The notes: generated by a model not told the origin, from the sequence alone. Counted from the first letter of the stretch, positions 16,217-25,336 are shown. The stretch: DNA of 48,404 nucleotides from Bacillota bacterium (GCA_023451395.1 JAEXZL010000033.1:1-48404), one strand, 5' to 3'. Translations and numbers: made by a program.

Positions 16217-16588
16217 ATGCTATTGAATTTTGATTTTTCCAGTGATGTTCCATTATATATGCAGCTTCGAAATCAAATTGTAATTGGAATAGCCGAAGGA
16301 AAGCTCATGGCTGGAGAACAACTTCCAACCATCAGGGCTTTGGCACAGGAAAGTGGCATTAATATGATGACCGTTAGCAAAGCTTATCAGTTACTAAAGC
16401 AAGAAGGCTATATTACAACAGATAGAAGAAGTGGAGCCGTAGTATCTCACAGGAACGGCGACTATTCAATTCCAAAGGATGTGTTATCAGCCCTACGATT
16501 GCACTTGTCTGAATTGCGATTGTCTGGCATGAGCAGAGATGATGTTTTAAACCTCTGTGAGCGATTATATGAGGAGGGTTCAAAATGA
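16217..16588 (+). CDS. GntR-family regulator, YtrA subfamily
   Basis: A 123-aa regulator consisting of a GntR winged HTH (PLYMQLRNQIVIGIAEGKL, then LPTIRALAQESGINMMTVSK) and a short helical tail of about 45 aa, the hallmark of the YtrA subfamily. No ligand-binding domain is present. Such regulators often sit before membrane or ABC-transport genes and repress their own operon. AAAGGAGG precedes the ATG. The stop overlaps the start of the next gene by 4 nt, so the two are translationally coupled. The inverted repeat over its -10 is the likely binding site. Confidence 0.92.
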   Translation: MLLNFDFSSDVPLYMQLRNQIVIGIAEGKLMAGEQLPTIRALAQESGINMMTVSKAYQLLKQEGYITTDRRSGAVVSHRNGDYSIPKDVLSALRLHLSELRLSGMSRDDVLNLCERLYEEGSK

Positions 16589-17937
16589 TTACACGGATTA
16601 TTTTATGGGCTAGTATAATTTGGCTTGCACCTCTAATTTGTCTGATGCTAAAAAACGAAACTAAATTTAAGAAGAACATTGCTATTGGAGTTACCTTTCC
16701 CTATGAGGGACGTGAGGATGAAGAAGTTAAATCAAGACTTAACCGTTTCAAAAAACAGATTTTATGGGTATGTGCTTTGTTGATTTTTGCGGCAATCCCA
16801 GGTATGTTTGTACCTAGCATCGGCTTGTCAATGTCTATCTGGTTCATCTGGATTATACTATGTATAATAGTACCTTATATTCCCTACGTTATGTGTAATA
16901 GAGACTTAAAAAAGATAAAGCAAGAACGTGGATGGAGCCGTGCTGGTAGTGAAAGTATAACCATTGACACTTCATCGATACCAACATATCGCTGGATATC
17001 TCCTTGGTTATTCGTAGTTCCTTTGATAATAAGCCTACTTCCTCTGGCATGGGATCAGAGCCTTTGGTTTCTATACACGATAGATGCACTATGTATAATC
17101 TTGTTTTGGATATGCTATCGCTATCTATATCGTAATAAATCTGAGAAAGTGGATAACAATCAAGAGCTTACAAAAACACTTACACAGGTGCGTCGTCATA
17201 ACTGGGGCATTGTTTGGATAATATCTTCATATAGCATGGCGGCTCTAAATTTCGGAATTATGATTACACGAGAGCATCCAATACCAATGATGATTGTGAT
17301 ATTTGCTATCTCCTTTATTATGGTTTTTGCCCTATTGCGTGTGGAAATGAACACTCGTAAGGTACAGGAAAAGCTCACTTCTCACAGTGGATATGACTAT
17401 TACGTTGATGATGATGACAAATGGATTTGGGGCATTTTTTACTATAATCCTAAGGACAGTCACAACATCGTCAATGACAGGGTAGGCATAAATTCTAGTT
17501 TCAACTTGGCAAAACCTATGGGGAAGGTTTCCATGGGACTTGTGATAGTTATTTTACTTTTTATGCCCTTTATGAGTCTTATAATCGAAAAGACAGCTAA
17601 TAAGCCTATAACATTGGAGATGACGGATACAGCTATTATCTCAAGGAGTGGTAGAACTGAATATACCGTGCTGATTAGTGATGTCAAGAAGGTTGAACTT
17701 ATGGAAAGTTTGCCAGGGAATATGATTCGAACCAATGGTACTGGTATGGAAAACTTGCTCAAGGGAAGATTTTCTGCTAAGTCAGTGGGAAAAATGTTTG
17801 TTTGTCTTGACCCAACCAGTAAACCTTTTATACTCCTCACTACTGGAGATGATCAGCATTATTTATTTGGGACGAGAGATGCTGAGAAAACAAAGTCTAT
17901 TTATGAAGAGTTAATAAATGTATTAGGTTTAAAGTAA
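16585..17937 (+). CDS. DUF5808/DUF1648-like integral membrane protein
   Basis: A 450-aa membrane protein. A membrane segment at the N-terminus is followed by a soluble motif with IGVTFPYEGREDEEV, then several membrane segments up to about residue 240. The central YYVDDDDKWIWGIFYYNPKD followed by FNLAKPMG matches what I know of DUF5808. After a further membrane segment, the C-terminal region of about 110 aa looks like a bacterial PH-type domain. Proteins of this type are commonly paired with YtrA-like GntR regulators. Molecular function is unknown; envelope-stress or peptide resistance is a guess from context. It overlaps the regulator gene by 4 nt. Confidence 0.8.
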   Translation: MITRIILWASIIWLAPLICLMLKNETKFKKNIAIGVTFPYEGREDEEVKSRLNRFKKQILWVCALLIFAAIPGMFVPSIGLSMSIWFIWIILCIIVPYIPYVMCNRDLKKIKQERGWSRAGSESITIDTSSIPTYRWISPWLFVVPLIISLLPLAWDQSLWFLYTIDALCIILFWICYRYLYRNKSEKVDNNQELTKTLTQVRRHNWGIVWIISSYSMAALNFGIMITREHPIPMMIVIFAISFIMVFALLRVEMNTRKVQEKLTSHSGYDYYVDDDDKWIWGIFYYNPKDSHNIVNDRVGINSSFNLAKPMGKVSMGLVIVILLFMPFMSLIIEKTANKPITLEMTDTAIISRSGRTEYTVLISDVKKVELMESLPGNMIRTNGTGMENLLKGRFSAKSVGKMFVCLDPTSKPFILLTTGDDQHYLFGTRDAEKTKSIYEELINVLGLK

Positions 17938-17955
17938 AAATAGTACACTTTTACT

Positions 17956-17990
17956 GAGCAGTTGAAATTAATTTCACTGCTCTTTTTTTA
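17956..17990 (+). terminator. Intrinsic terminator
   Basis: GAGCAG (17956-17961) pairs with CTGCTC (17977-17982), extended inside by TGAAAT/ATTTCA after a one-base bulge, and followed by a run of T. Confidence 0.85.
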
Positions 17991-18191
17991 TTTGCTTTAC
18001 GGTGAAAATGCCAGAATATATAATTATTATATAGACATAAAATGTAAAGTGTCTCTGCAACTATGGGTGAGAATAAAACAAGACATAAACAATAAAATAG
18101 ATATAAATGGGGACAATGTAAATTGGATGAAGGAAGTAATGATGAATTTCCTTCTTCAAAAGTAAGCAATAACTATTTAGGGGATGATTAT

Positions 18192-18662
18192 ATGTTTGGA
18201 CATTTTGGTTTTTCTTATATAGGTGTAATTTATCTTATGATGCTATTTATACCAAATACTATGTGGATGAAAAATCAGCCATTAGGGTATTCTCCTCAGG
18301 GAGAAAATCCTGTTCTAGTTATATTTGAACGAATTGGACAAGTGGCTGTAACCTGCATAGCGGTAATCTTTTCAGATTTTAATATAAGAATAAATTCCTG
18401 GTGGAGCCTTTGGTTTGCTGCATCCCTGGTGTTCATGATTTTTTATGAAATGTATTGGTTACGGTACTTTAAAAGCTCAAAGGGATTGAAGGATTTTTAC
18501 AGCAGCTTTCTTGGTATTCCCGTTGCAGGAGCTACACTTCCTGTGATAGGATTTTTCCTCCTGGGGGTTTATGGAAAGAATTTATGGATGCTGATAGCAA
18601 TTTCTATCCTTGGGATAGGGCATATAGGAATACATCTAAATCATAGAAAGCTCTTGAGCTAA
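18192..18662 (+). CDS. Small integral membrane protein, unknown
   Basis: A 156-aa protein with about five hydrophobic segments: one at the N-terminus (IGVIYLMMLFIP), others around the middle, and a C-terminal pair. MFGHFGFSYIGVIY is the likely true beginning because AGGGGATGA lies before this ATG; the frame is open back to 18123 but without an RBS. Polar signature residues include WMKNQPLGYS and YFKSSKGLKDFY. I do not recognise the family. It precedes the DUF5058-type gene by 60 bp and may belong to the same transcript. Confidence 0.72.
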   Translation: MFGHFGFSYIGVIYLMMLFIPNTMWMKNQPLGYSPQGENPVLVIFERIGQVAVTCIAVIFSDFNIRINSWWSLWFAASLVFMIFYEMYWLRYFKSSKGLKDFYSSFLGIPVAGATLPVIGFFLLGVYGKNLWMLIAISILGIGHIGIHLNHRKLLS

Positions 18663-18722
18663 AAAAATAAAAGTAATAGAAAGGTTTAATTAAAACCATA
18701 TAAATAAAAGGGGGAATTTAGA

Positions 18723-19445
18723 GTGGAATTTAGTACTAACAGTTTATTTATGTATATTATTGCAATAGTCGTTATACTTTTCGTGCTGGCACAATCGGGA
18801 TTTTTTTTGGTACGAGCCTATCGTAGGGGGAAGGAGCTTGGGATTGATAGTGGTAAATTAAAAAAGACTATAGTTTCAACGGCTGTATTTACCATTGCTC
18901 CAGCATTATCAATACTTATAGGAATTGTAACTTTATCAAAGTTTTTGGGAATTCCGCTGCCCTGGATTCGTATGAGCGTTATCGGTGCACTTACCTATGA
19001 GTTGCCTGCTGCCACATCTACGGCGAATGCTCTGGGGATATCTTTATCGGAAATTATAACAGACCCTAAAGTATACTCTGCAATTGCTTGGGTGATGACC
19101 CTTGGAATATTACCTAGTATCATTCTGCCACCCATACTTATGAAGAGGATTCAAGGTGGAATAGTGAAGCTCAAAAACAAAGACAGCAAATGGGGAGACC
19201 TGTTTTTAACTTCTATGTTTTTAGGAATGATCTCTGCATTTTTAGGGATGGTTTTTGCAGACCTTAGAGGAGGGCTTGTTGGATGGATTCCGGTTTTTGT
19301 ATTATTAGTATCGGCAGCAATCATGGGAATCTGCGGCTTATTGATTAAAAAGTTTAATATGAAGTGGTTAGAGACCTATGCTATGGCAATAAGTATGGTA
19401 GGAGCTATGATTTTTGCTGTGGTTATTACACCAGTGCTTGGTTAA
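18723..19445 (+). CDS. DUF5058-like integral membrane protein
   Basis: A 240-aa protein with about six membrane segments. After the first segment, the cytoplasmic stretch RAYRRGKELGIDSGKLKKT is followed by the conserved-looking FTIAPALSILIG and LTYELPAATSTANALG. These blocks match my memory of DUF5058, a family of unknown function. The start is GTG at 18723, with a GGGGG RBS. The next membrane gene begins 13 bp after its stop, and an M20 peptidase gene overlaps that one, so the three are an operon. A role in moving peptides or acyl-amino acids is suggested by the peptidase partner only. Confidence 0.78.
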   Translation: MEFSTNSLFMYIIAIVVILFVLAQSGFFLVRAYRRGKELGIDSGKLKKTIVSTAVFTIAPALSILIGIVTLSKFLGIPLPWIRMSVIGALTYELPAATSTANALGISLSEIITDPKVYSAIAWVMTLGILPSIILPPILMKRIQGGIVKLKNKDSKWGDLFLTSMFLGMISAFLGMVFADLRGGLVGWIPVFVLLVSAAIMGICGLLIKKFNMKWLETYAMAISMVGAMIFAVVITPVLG

Positions 19446-19458
19446 GGGGGATAGGAGA

Positions 19459-20112
19459 ATGAGTAAATACATGAAGGAAACCGATTGGTATGGAAAAATA
19501 TGGATATGGACAGCGGTGGTTGTGATAATGATGGTTCCTGTGGCAATCTGCCTGCGTTATAATGCATGGCCACAGGCTGCAGCAGTGCTAAAAGGTCTCT
19601 TAGGTGTGGCACCAATTTATTGGACTGTTGGTATTATTGAAGTTATTACCTACACTCCTATGCTTGGTGTGGGAGGTACTTATCTTGCCTTTGTTACTGG
19701 AAATCTAACAAGTCTTAAGGCACCTAGTGCTCTCACTGCTATGGAAAATAACAAGGTTAAGCCTGGAACTGAAGAAGGGGAAGTAATCTCCACCATTGCT
19801 ATTGCAACATCTTCTATAGTTACTACTTTGGTACTGGTAACAGGAGTATGTGTTTTAGCCATAATCACCCCACTTCTCAATTCTCCAGCATTGGCACCAG
19901 CCTTTGATAATATTCTTCAAGCCCTCTTTGGAGGTCTTGCTGTAGTATATGTAAGCAAGAATTGGAAGCTTGCTGTAGCACCCCTTATATTTATGGTGAT
20001 TTTATTCCTAGCGGTTCCATCTCTTGCAGGTTCCGTAGGAGTTTTAGTTCCTGTGGGAGTAATCATTGCTCTTATTGCTGCAAGAGTGATGTATAAGAAA
20101 GGTTGGATATAA
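19459..20112 (+). CDS. Integral membrane protein, putative permease partner
   Basis: A 217-aa protein with about six membrane segments. Glycine-rich conserved-looking segments are ITYTPMLGVGGTYLAF and VTGNLTSLKAPSALTAMENN, near the centre. The start at ATG 19459 is chosen because GGGGG lies 8 nt before it; the frame stays open 15 codons further upstream without an RBS. It is sandwiched between the DUF5058-like gene (13-bp gap) and the peptidase gene (TAATG overlap). With the DUF5058-like protein it may form a two-component membrane complex. The family was not recognised with certainty. Confidence 0.72.
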   Translation: MSKYMKETDWYGKIWIWTAVVVIMMVPVAICLRYNAWPQAAAVLKGLLGVAPIYWTVGIIEVITYTPMLGVGGTYLAFVTGNLTSLKAPSALTAMENNKVKPGTEEGEVISTIAIATSSIVTTLVLVTGVCVLAIITPLLNSPALAPAFDNILQALFGGLAVVYVSKNWKLAVAPLIFMVILFLAVPSLAGSVGVLVPVGVIIALIAARVMYKKGWI

Positions 20113-21545
20113 TGATAGGATGGGTTATTTTGGCAATTATAGCAATATTTATTTTAGTAATTTTGGTTCGCACCTTTAAGTTCCAACCAGTGCCAGTGAC
20201 TCCTGTCACTGAAGATAGGATAGAGCTAGATCATGATAAGATAGTTAAAGATATGGTTGATATGATTCGTTGCAGGACTGTTTCCAACAGAGATGAGGAA
20301 CTAATAGATAGAAAGGAATTTATTAAGTTTCAGGAACTTCTTATGGAACGCTTCCCCAATATACATAGAGAATGTCAGTTAGAGAAGATTGGTAAAACAG
20401 GACTTTTATATTATCTTCCTGGAAAATCCTCTGAGAAACCTTCTGTGTGTATGTCTCACTATGATGTGGTGCCTGTGGAGGAAGAGGGATGGAGCAAACC
20501 AGCCTTTGAGGGTATTATTGAAGATAACTTCATCTTTGGAAGAGGTACTCTTGATACCAAAGGCACTCTCTGTGCCATCACAGAAGCTTTAGAAAAAATG
20601 CTGTCAGATGGATATGTTCCTGAGAATGATTTGTATTTATCCTTCTCTGGGGAAGAAGAAATTGATGGTGATTCCTGTGCAGATATAGTAGCTTATTTAG
20701 AAAAAAAGGGTGTAAAACCAGCTATTGTATTAGATGAAGGTGGTGCGGTAGTTGAAAATGTATTTCCTGGTGTAACCCAGGAATGTGCACTCATAGGCAT
20801 TGGTGAAAAAGGCGGAGTAAACATGAAATTTACCATGGCTTCGGGAGGAGGACATGCTTCTACACCTCCTGTAAGAACAGTGCTTGGACAGCTAAGTGAA
20901 GCGGTGGTCCGTATAGAAAAGAATCCCTTTAGGAGACAGCTTACGAAGCCTGTGGTGGAAATGTTTGATACCCTAGGAAGAAATTCTACGTTTTTATATA
21001 GAATGATCTTTGCTAATCTATGGTGTTTTGCCCCTGTACTAGATATGATCTGTAAAAAAGCTGGAGGGGAATTAAATGCAATGATGAGAACAACAGTGGC
21101 TGTTACAAAAATGGAAGGGAGTAAGGCTTATAATGTACTTCCTCCAAAGGCAAGCTTCGGCATCAATATGCGTTTACTAGGAGAAGATACCATTGAATCA
21201 GCCAAAGAATATCTCAAGAACACTATTAAGAACGACAAGATTGAAATAGAGCTGATAAATGGCATGAATCCTTCTATTTATTCTAATACATCCTGTGAAG
21301 AATGGGATAAACTTAAAAAAGCAATTCATGAAACCTGGCCAGAAGCTATAATTTCTCCCTACCTCATGATGGCCTGCAGCGACTCACGTCATTATTGCAG
21401 AATCACAGATCGTGTTTACCGCTTTTCTGCAATGCGTCTATCAAAGGAAGAGCGTGGAATGATTCACGGCAATGATGAACGGATTCCGATAGATACATTA
21501 ATAAAAACTGTAGAATTTTATGTGAGGCTTTTAAGGCGTCTATAA
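20112..21545 (+). CDS. M20-family metallopeptidase with N-terminal membrane anchor
   Basis: A 477-aa protein with a membrane segment at residues 2-21 and an M20 peptidase body like carboxypeptidase S. Zinc-site residues are visible: His116 in MSHYDVVP, Asp148 in GTLDTKG, Glu181/Glu182 in SGEEEIDG, an acidic residue in LDEGGA, and the C-terminal His in MIHGNDE. The family cleaves dipeptides or N-acyl-amino acids. Its N-terminal segment lacks a cleavage site, so it should be tethered to the membrane. ATG at 20112 overlaps the preceding stop (TAATG); a TTG nine bases upstream is less likely. An uncommon point is the tight coupling to two polytopic membrane proteins. Confidence 0.88.
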   Translation: MIGWVILAIIAIFILVILVRTFKFQPVPVTPVTEDRIELDHDKIVKDMVDMIRCRTVSNRDEELIDRKEFIKFQELLMERFPNIHRECQLEKIGKTGLLYYLPGKSSEKPSVCMSHYDVVPVEEEGWSKPAFEGIIEDNFIFGRGTLDTKGTLCAITEALEKMLSDGYVPENDLYLSFSGEEEIDGDSCADIVAYLEKKGVKPAIVLDEGGAVVENVFPGVTQECALIGIGEKGGVNMKFTMASGGGHASTPPVRTVLGQLSEAVVRIEKNPFRRQLTKPVVEMFDTLGRNSTFLYRMIFANLWCFAPVLDMICKKAGGELNAMMRTTVAVTKMEGSKAYNVLPPKASFGINMRLLGEDTIESAKEYLKNTIKNDKIEIELINGMNPSIYSNTSCEEWDKLKKAIHETWPEAIISPYLMMACSDSRHYCRITDRVYRFSAMRLSKEERGMIHGNDERIPIDTLIKTVEFYVRLLRRL

Positions 21546-21551
21546 TAGAAG

Positions 21552-21612
21552 TAGTTGACAATGCAACTAAGTAGTTTTAAACTAAAATTGTTGCATTGTC
21601 AACTATTTTTTT
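21552..21612 (+). terminator. Long-stem intrinsic terminator
   Basis: TAGTTGACAATGCAAC (21552-21567) is perfectly complementary to GTTGCATTGTCAACTA (21590-21605). T-rich sequence follows. Confidence 0.88.
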
Positions 21613-21669
21613 CTTTTGTAAAAATAATATAGCTATTATAAATTAATTAAAAGATAGGGGTTAGTAAAT

Positions 21670-22116
21670 ATGAATAGACGTATAGGAAGATTGATATCCA
21701 TTCTTTATAGAAAGAATCAGATGTTTTTAGCACAGGCTCTGAAACCTTATGAGGTTACCTCAGCAGAATATCCTCTTTTGATTACTTTAAATGATGGTGA
21801 TGGTGTTACTCAGGAGGAGCTAGTTGGACGTCTGACTATGGATAAATCAGCGGTAGCCAGAGCTCTACAGACACTGGTAGAAAAGGATTTTGTTTTAAAG
21901 AATAAAGATGCAAAGGATCAAAGAAGCAACAGAATTTACCTTACAGAAAAAGGAAGAGATGTCTATAGCTCTATTGAAAAGGTACTTAATGAACTTAATG
22001 AAATATTAATGAAGGATATAAATATAGAAAAGCAGGAGGAAATTTACTCTCTTCTTTCACAGATGGTAGAGAATCATAAAGATACTATAGAAAAAAACAG
22101 TAATAGACAATTATAA
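21670..22116 (+). CDS. MarR-family transcriptional regulator
   Basis: A 148-aa winged-helix regulator. The recognition region contains VTQEELVGRLTMDKSAVARA and is followed by the wing KDQRSNRIYLTEKG. Helices at both ends form the dimer interface typical of MarR proteins. An AGGGG-type RBS precedes the ATG. The MATE exporter gene starts 160 bp later on the same strand, a common pairing in which the regulator controls efflux and is released by a small toxic ligand. That link is inferred. Confidence 0.92.
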   Translation: MNRRIGRLISILYRKNQMFLAQALKPYEVTSAEYPLLITLNDGDGVTQEELVGRLTMDKSAVARALQTLVEKDFVLKNKDAKDQRSNRIYLTEKGRDVYSSIEKVLNELNEILMKDINIEKQEEIYSLLSQMVENHKDTIEKNSNRQL

Positions 22117-22276
22117 ACAGAAAAGAATTATGATTAAACAATATATAAAAAACAATACACAGAAAAATAATGCACGAAAAGAATTACAAATAAAAAATTT
22201 AAAAAAACATTTAAATAAGAAAAATAGAAATTATATTATATATCCTAAAAGTATATAGTAGGTCAGGAGATAAGCA

Positions 22277-23662
22277 ATGGAAGAAATAAAGAAAAGTAAC
22301 CCATTAGAAACAGAACCAGTAAATAAGCTGCTTAGACAGTTTGCTGTTCCCAGTATAATTGCTATGTTGGTAAGTGCTCTATATAATATTGTAGATCAGT
22401 TTTTTATTGGAAGAAGTGTTGGTGAGTTGGGGAATGCTGCAACAAATATAGCCTTTCCTCTTTCTATTTGCTGTGTGGCTATAGCCTTATTATTTGGAAT
22501 CGGAGGAGCATCTTCCTTCAATCTTGCATTAGGGAGAGGAAGTAAAAAGGAAGCGGTTTACTACATAGGAAATTCAGCAGTGATGTTATTTGGCTGCGGT
22601 GTGATTTTAACCCTTATAGTGCAGATATTCTTAACTCCTATGCTAGTATTTTTTGGAGCACCGGAAGAAATTCTAGCTTATGCCAAGACTTATACGGGAA
22701 TAACATCCTTAGGCTTTCCTTTTTTGATACTTTCTGCAGGTGGAGGTCATCTAATACGTGCTGATGGGAGTCCCAAATTTTCCATGGCCTGCAATCTTAC
22801 AGGAGCTGTGATTAATACAATATTAGATGCACTCTTTGTTTTTGGATTCAACATGGGGATTGCTGGGGCTGCCTGGGCTACTATTATTGGACAGGCTATT
22901 TCAGGAGGAATGGCATTTTATTATTTACGACGCTGTAAAACTGTTACTATAAATAAAAAACATCTTATTATAGGTAAGAGATATCTTGGAAGAATTATGT
23001 CTTTAGGAGCTGCGCCTTGCTTTAATCAGCTCTCCATGATGGTGGTTCAGATTGTGATGAATAAGTCTCTCACCTATTATGGAGCCCTGTCAGTATATGG
23101 TCAAGCTATACCTCTAGCCTGTGCTGGTATTATCATTAAGGTGAATCAGGTGTTCTTCTCCTTTATCATAGGAATTTCTCAGGGACTACAGCCTATCGTA
23201 AGTTTTAACTATGGAGCTAAGAAATATCTTCGTGTTAAGAAGGCTTATTTAAAAGCTGCAACCTATGGTTTTATTTTGGCCATATCTGCCTTTTTAATAT
23301 TTCAGATATTTCCTAGATATATCATATCCTTATTTGGAAATGGCTCAGAAGAATATTATAATTTTGCAATAAGATATTTTAGAGTCTTTTTATTCTTTAC
23401 CTTTTTAAACTTTGTACAACCTATAACCTCAAATTTCTTTACAGCAATAGGAAAACCCCAGAAGGGTATTTTCCTTTCTTTAACAAGACAGATTATATTT
23501 CTATTGCCTTTAATATTAATTCTTCCTTTATTTCTTGGGATTGATGGCATATTATTTGCTGGACCCATAGCGGACCTTATTGCTGGAATTGTTGCAATTT
23601 CTATGGTACTTAAAGAGCTTAGGGAAAAAAATTATCATGCGGAAGTGGAGCTAGTACTATAA
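22277..23662 (+). CDS. MATE-family efflux transporter
   Basis: A 461-aa membrane protein with 12 predicted segments in two similar halves. The family signature at the start is LLRQFAVPSIIAMLVSALYN followed by IVDQFFIGR. Family members export drugs or metabolites by Na+ or H+ antiport. AGGAG lies 8-9 nt before the ATG. It follows the MarR gene and is presumably controlled by it. The substrate cannot be read from the sequence. Confidence 0.93.
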   Translation: MEEIKKSNPLETEPVNKLLRQFAVPSIIAMLVSALYNIVDQFFIGRSVGELGNAATNIAFPLSICCVAIALLFGIGGASSFNLALGRGSKKEAVYYIGNSAVMLFGCGVILTLIVQIFLTPMLVFFGAPEEILAYAKTYTGITSLGFPFLILSAGGGHLIRADGSPKFSMACNLTGAVINTILDALFVFGFNMGIAGAAWATIIGQAISGGMAFYYLRRCKTVTINKKHLIIGKRYLGRIMSLGAAPCFNQLSMMVVQIVMNKSLTYYGALSVYGQAIPLACAGIIIKVNQVFFSFIIGISQGLQPIVSFNYGAKKYLRVKKAYLKAATYGFILAISAFLIFQIFPRYIISLFGNGSEEYYNFAIRYFRVFLFFTFLNFVQPITSNFFTAIGKPQKGIFLSLTRQIIFLLPLILILPLFLGIDGILFAGPIADLIAGIVAISMVLKELREKNYHAEVELVL

Positions 23663-23763
23663 GCTGCTCTTAGATAGCCTATGAAAGAATAAATTATAAA
23701 CAATAAATATAAACTGACATTTTGAGCAAAATAAATGTAAAAGCTATTAAGGAGATGATATTA

Positions 23764-23913
23764 TTGGCAGATATTAAAACAGCAGCTTCCCGTGATAGAG
23801 CAAAAGAGATGATGCTTGCAGGAGAATCCTGGGTCAAAATTATGAAGGAAACTAGGTTAAGACTAAAGGATTTAAAGAGAATACAGAGGGATGAAATATC
23901 CTCCCACTTTTAA
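23764..23913 (+). CDS. Small HTH-like protein, 49 aa
   Basis: The frame is open from 23722, but the only well-spaced RBS, AAGGAG (23749-23754), points to TTG at 23764, giving a 49-aa basic protein. The segment RAKEMMLAGESWVKIMKETR and the following LRLKDLKRIQRDE look like a helix-turn-helix of the kind found in resolvase C-termini. A real terminator follows 20 bp after the stop, which supports a genuine gene. No family recognised; a small DNA-binding or adaptor role is a guess. Confidence 0.6.
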   Translation: MADIKTAASRDRAKEMMLAGESWVKIMKETRLRLKDLKRIQRDEISSHF

Positions 23914-23934
23914 AGAATAAAATATACATATATT

Positions 23935-23962
23935 AAAGGGAAGCTAGTGAGCTTCCTTTTTC
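23935..23962 (+). terminator. Intrinsic terminator
   Basis: AAAGGGAAGCT (23935-23945) pairs with AGCTTCCTTTT (23950-23960) around the tetraloop AGTG, and the right arm runs into T residues. Confidence 0.88.
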
Positions 23963-24118
23963 AATGAAAGAATACTAAATGAGATTTTTATAAATTAAGC
24001 TCTTTTTATATATAATTGCCAGCGAAGTACCTATATGATATAATGAAATTTCTATAAAATGGTAGTATTGGTAATAAAATTGTAAAAATATAATATTTCG
24101 TTATCAAAGGAGATGAAG

Positions 24119-25327
24119 ATGAATAAAACTAATTGGAAAAAAACTTTCTTCATTATTTATAGCGGTCAAGCTATTTCGCAGTTTACCAGTGCTATAGCAC
24201 AGTTATCTCTCATATGGTACTTAACAGCGCAAAGTAAATCTGCAGCGGTTTTATCTATTGCATCTCTTGCAGGCTTTCTGCCTCAAGCTATTTTAGGGCC
24301 TTTTATAGGTTCCCTTGTAGATCGCTTTGATCGGAAAAAAATCATGATTATTTCGGATTTAGTTATTGCCTTTGCAGCATTAATATTAGTAATAATAGGC
24401 CTTGGTAAGTCACTGCCTTTAGGTGTTATTATTACTGCATTGTTTATAAGATCCGTTGGAACGGCTTTTCATCAACCGTCACTTCAGGCAGTTACACCCT
24501 TGATTGTTCCAGAGGATATGCTTACAAAATGTGCAGGATATTCTCAATCTGTGATATCAATTTCTTATATTTTTAGTCCTGTAGCAGCAGGTGCATTGTA
24601 TGCTGTTTTACCTATTAGTGCAATAGTAAGTGTAGATATTATCGGAGCTATTGCAGGTATAATTACCTTACTTATGGTCACCATTCCTAAGCTTAAGAAT
24701 GTAAGTGAAGAGAAGACAGCTTTATTGAAGGATTTCGTTGAAGGCTTTAAGGTACTGCAAAAACAAAAGGGTATGTTGGGATTCTTCTTAGTTTTTGCTT
24801 TATTTTCCGTGGTATTTATGCCTATAAGCTCACTCTTTCCACTTCTGACCTTTGATTATTTTAAAGGAACAAGTGCTCATGCTGCTGCTATTGAATCTCT
24901 ATTTGCTGTAGGTATGCTGGCAGGTGGTCTGATATTAAGCAAGTGGGGAGGATTTAAGGATAGGGTTTATTCGGTTTTTGTTGCTTATATAGGGACTGGG
25001 ATAATTCTGGCTTTAAGCGGCCTGTTAAATGAAAATCAATTTATAATGTTTTTGATTTTATCTGCATTCATGGGAGTGACGATACCTTTCTTTAATGGTC
25101 CTGCTACAGCTCTTCTTCAAAGTAAAATTGAGCCTCAATATCTAGGTAGAGTATTCTCTTTATTTGGAAGCCTCATGAGTCTTGCTGCTCCCTTAGGATT
25201 AGCTTTATCAGGTTTATTTGCAGATGAGGTAGGAATAAACCGATGGTTCTTTATATCAGGAATATTAATTTTACTTATAGGTGCTTTAAATCTTCTAATT
25301 CCATCTATAAGAAATTTGGATAAATAA
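24119..25327 (+). CDS. MFS transporter, MefA/macrolide-efflux-like
   Basis: A 402-aa major-facilitator protein with 12 membrane segments. FIIYSGQAISQFTSAIAQLS, LVDRFDRKKIMIISDL (the loop 2-3 motif) and the C-terminal half fit the MFS_3 exporter group that includes macrolide-efflux proteins. The actual drug range is unknown. Of two nearby ATGs, 24119 is chosen because AAAGGAG is 6 nt upstream; the one at 24113 would abut the RBS. It is monocistronic: terminators lie on both sides. Confidence 0.88.
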   Translation: MNKTNWKKTFFIIYSGQAISQFTSAIAQLSLIWYLTAQSKSAAVLSIASLAGFLPQAILGPFIGSLVDRFDRKKIMIISDLVIAFAALILVIIGLGKSLPLGVIITALFIRSVGTAFHQPSLQAVTPLIVPEDMLTKCAGYSQSVISISYIFSPVAAGALYAVLPISAIVSVDIIGAIAGIITLLMVTIPKLKNVSEEKTALLKDFVEGFKVLQKQKGMLGFFLVFALFSVVFMPISSLFPLLTFDYFKGTSAHAAAIESLFAVGMLAGGLILSKWGGFKDRVYSVFVAYIGTGIILALSGLLNENQFIMFLILSAFMGVTIPFFNGPATALLQSKIEPQYLGRVFSLFGSLMSLAAPLGLALSGLFADEVGINRWFFISGILILLIGALNLLIPSIRNLDK

Positions 25328-25336
25328 TCTAAAAGA

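Noticed and set aside
17460..17840. 126-codon minus-strand frame opposite the DUF5808-like gene
   Set aside because: It is a shadow of a well-supported membrane-protein gene on the other strand, without an RBS.
17962..18169. Overlapping short frames on both strands between 17.96 and 18.17 kb
   Set aside because: They begin in a terminator and have no RBS; the region holds only the terminator and the leader of the 156-aa membrane protein.
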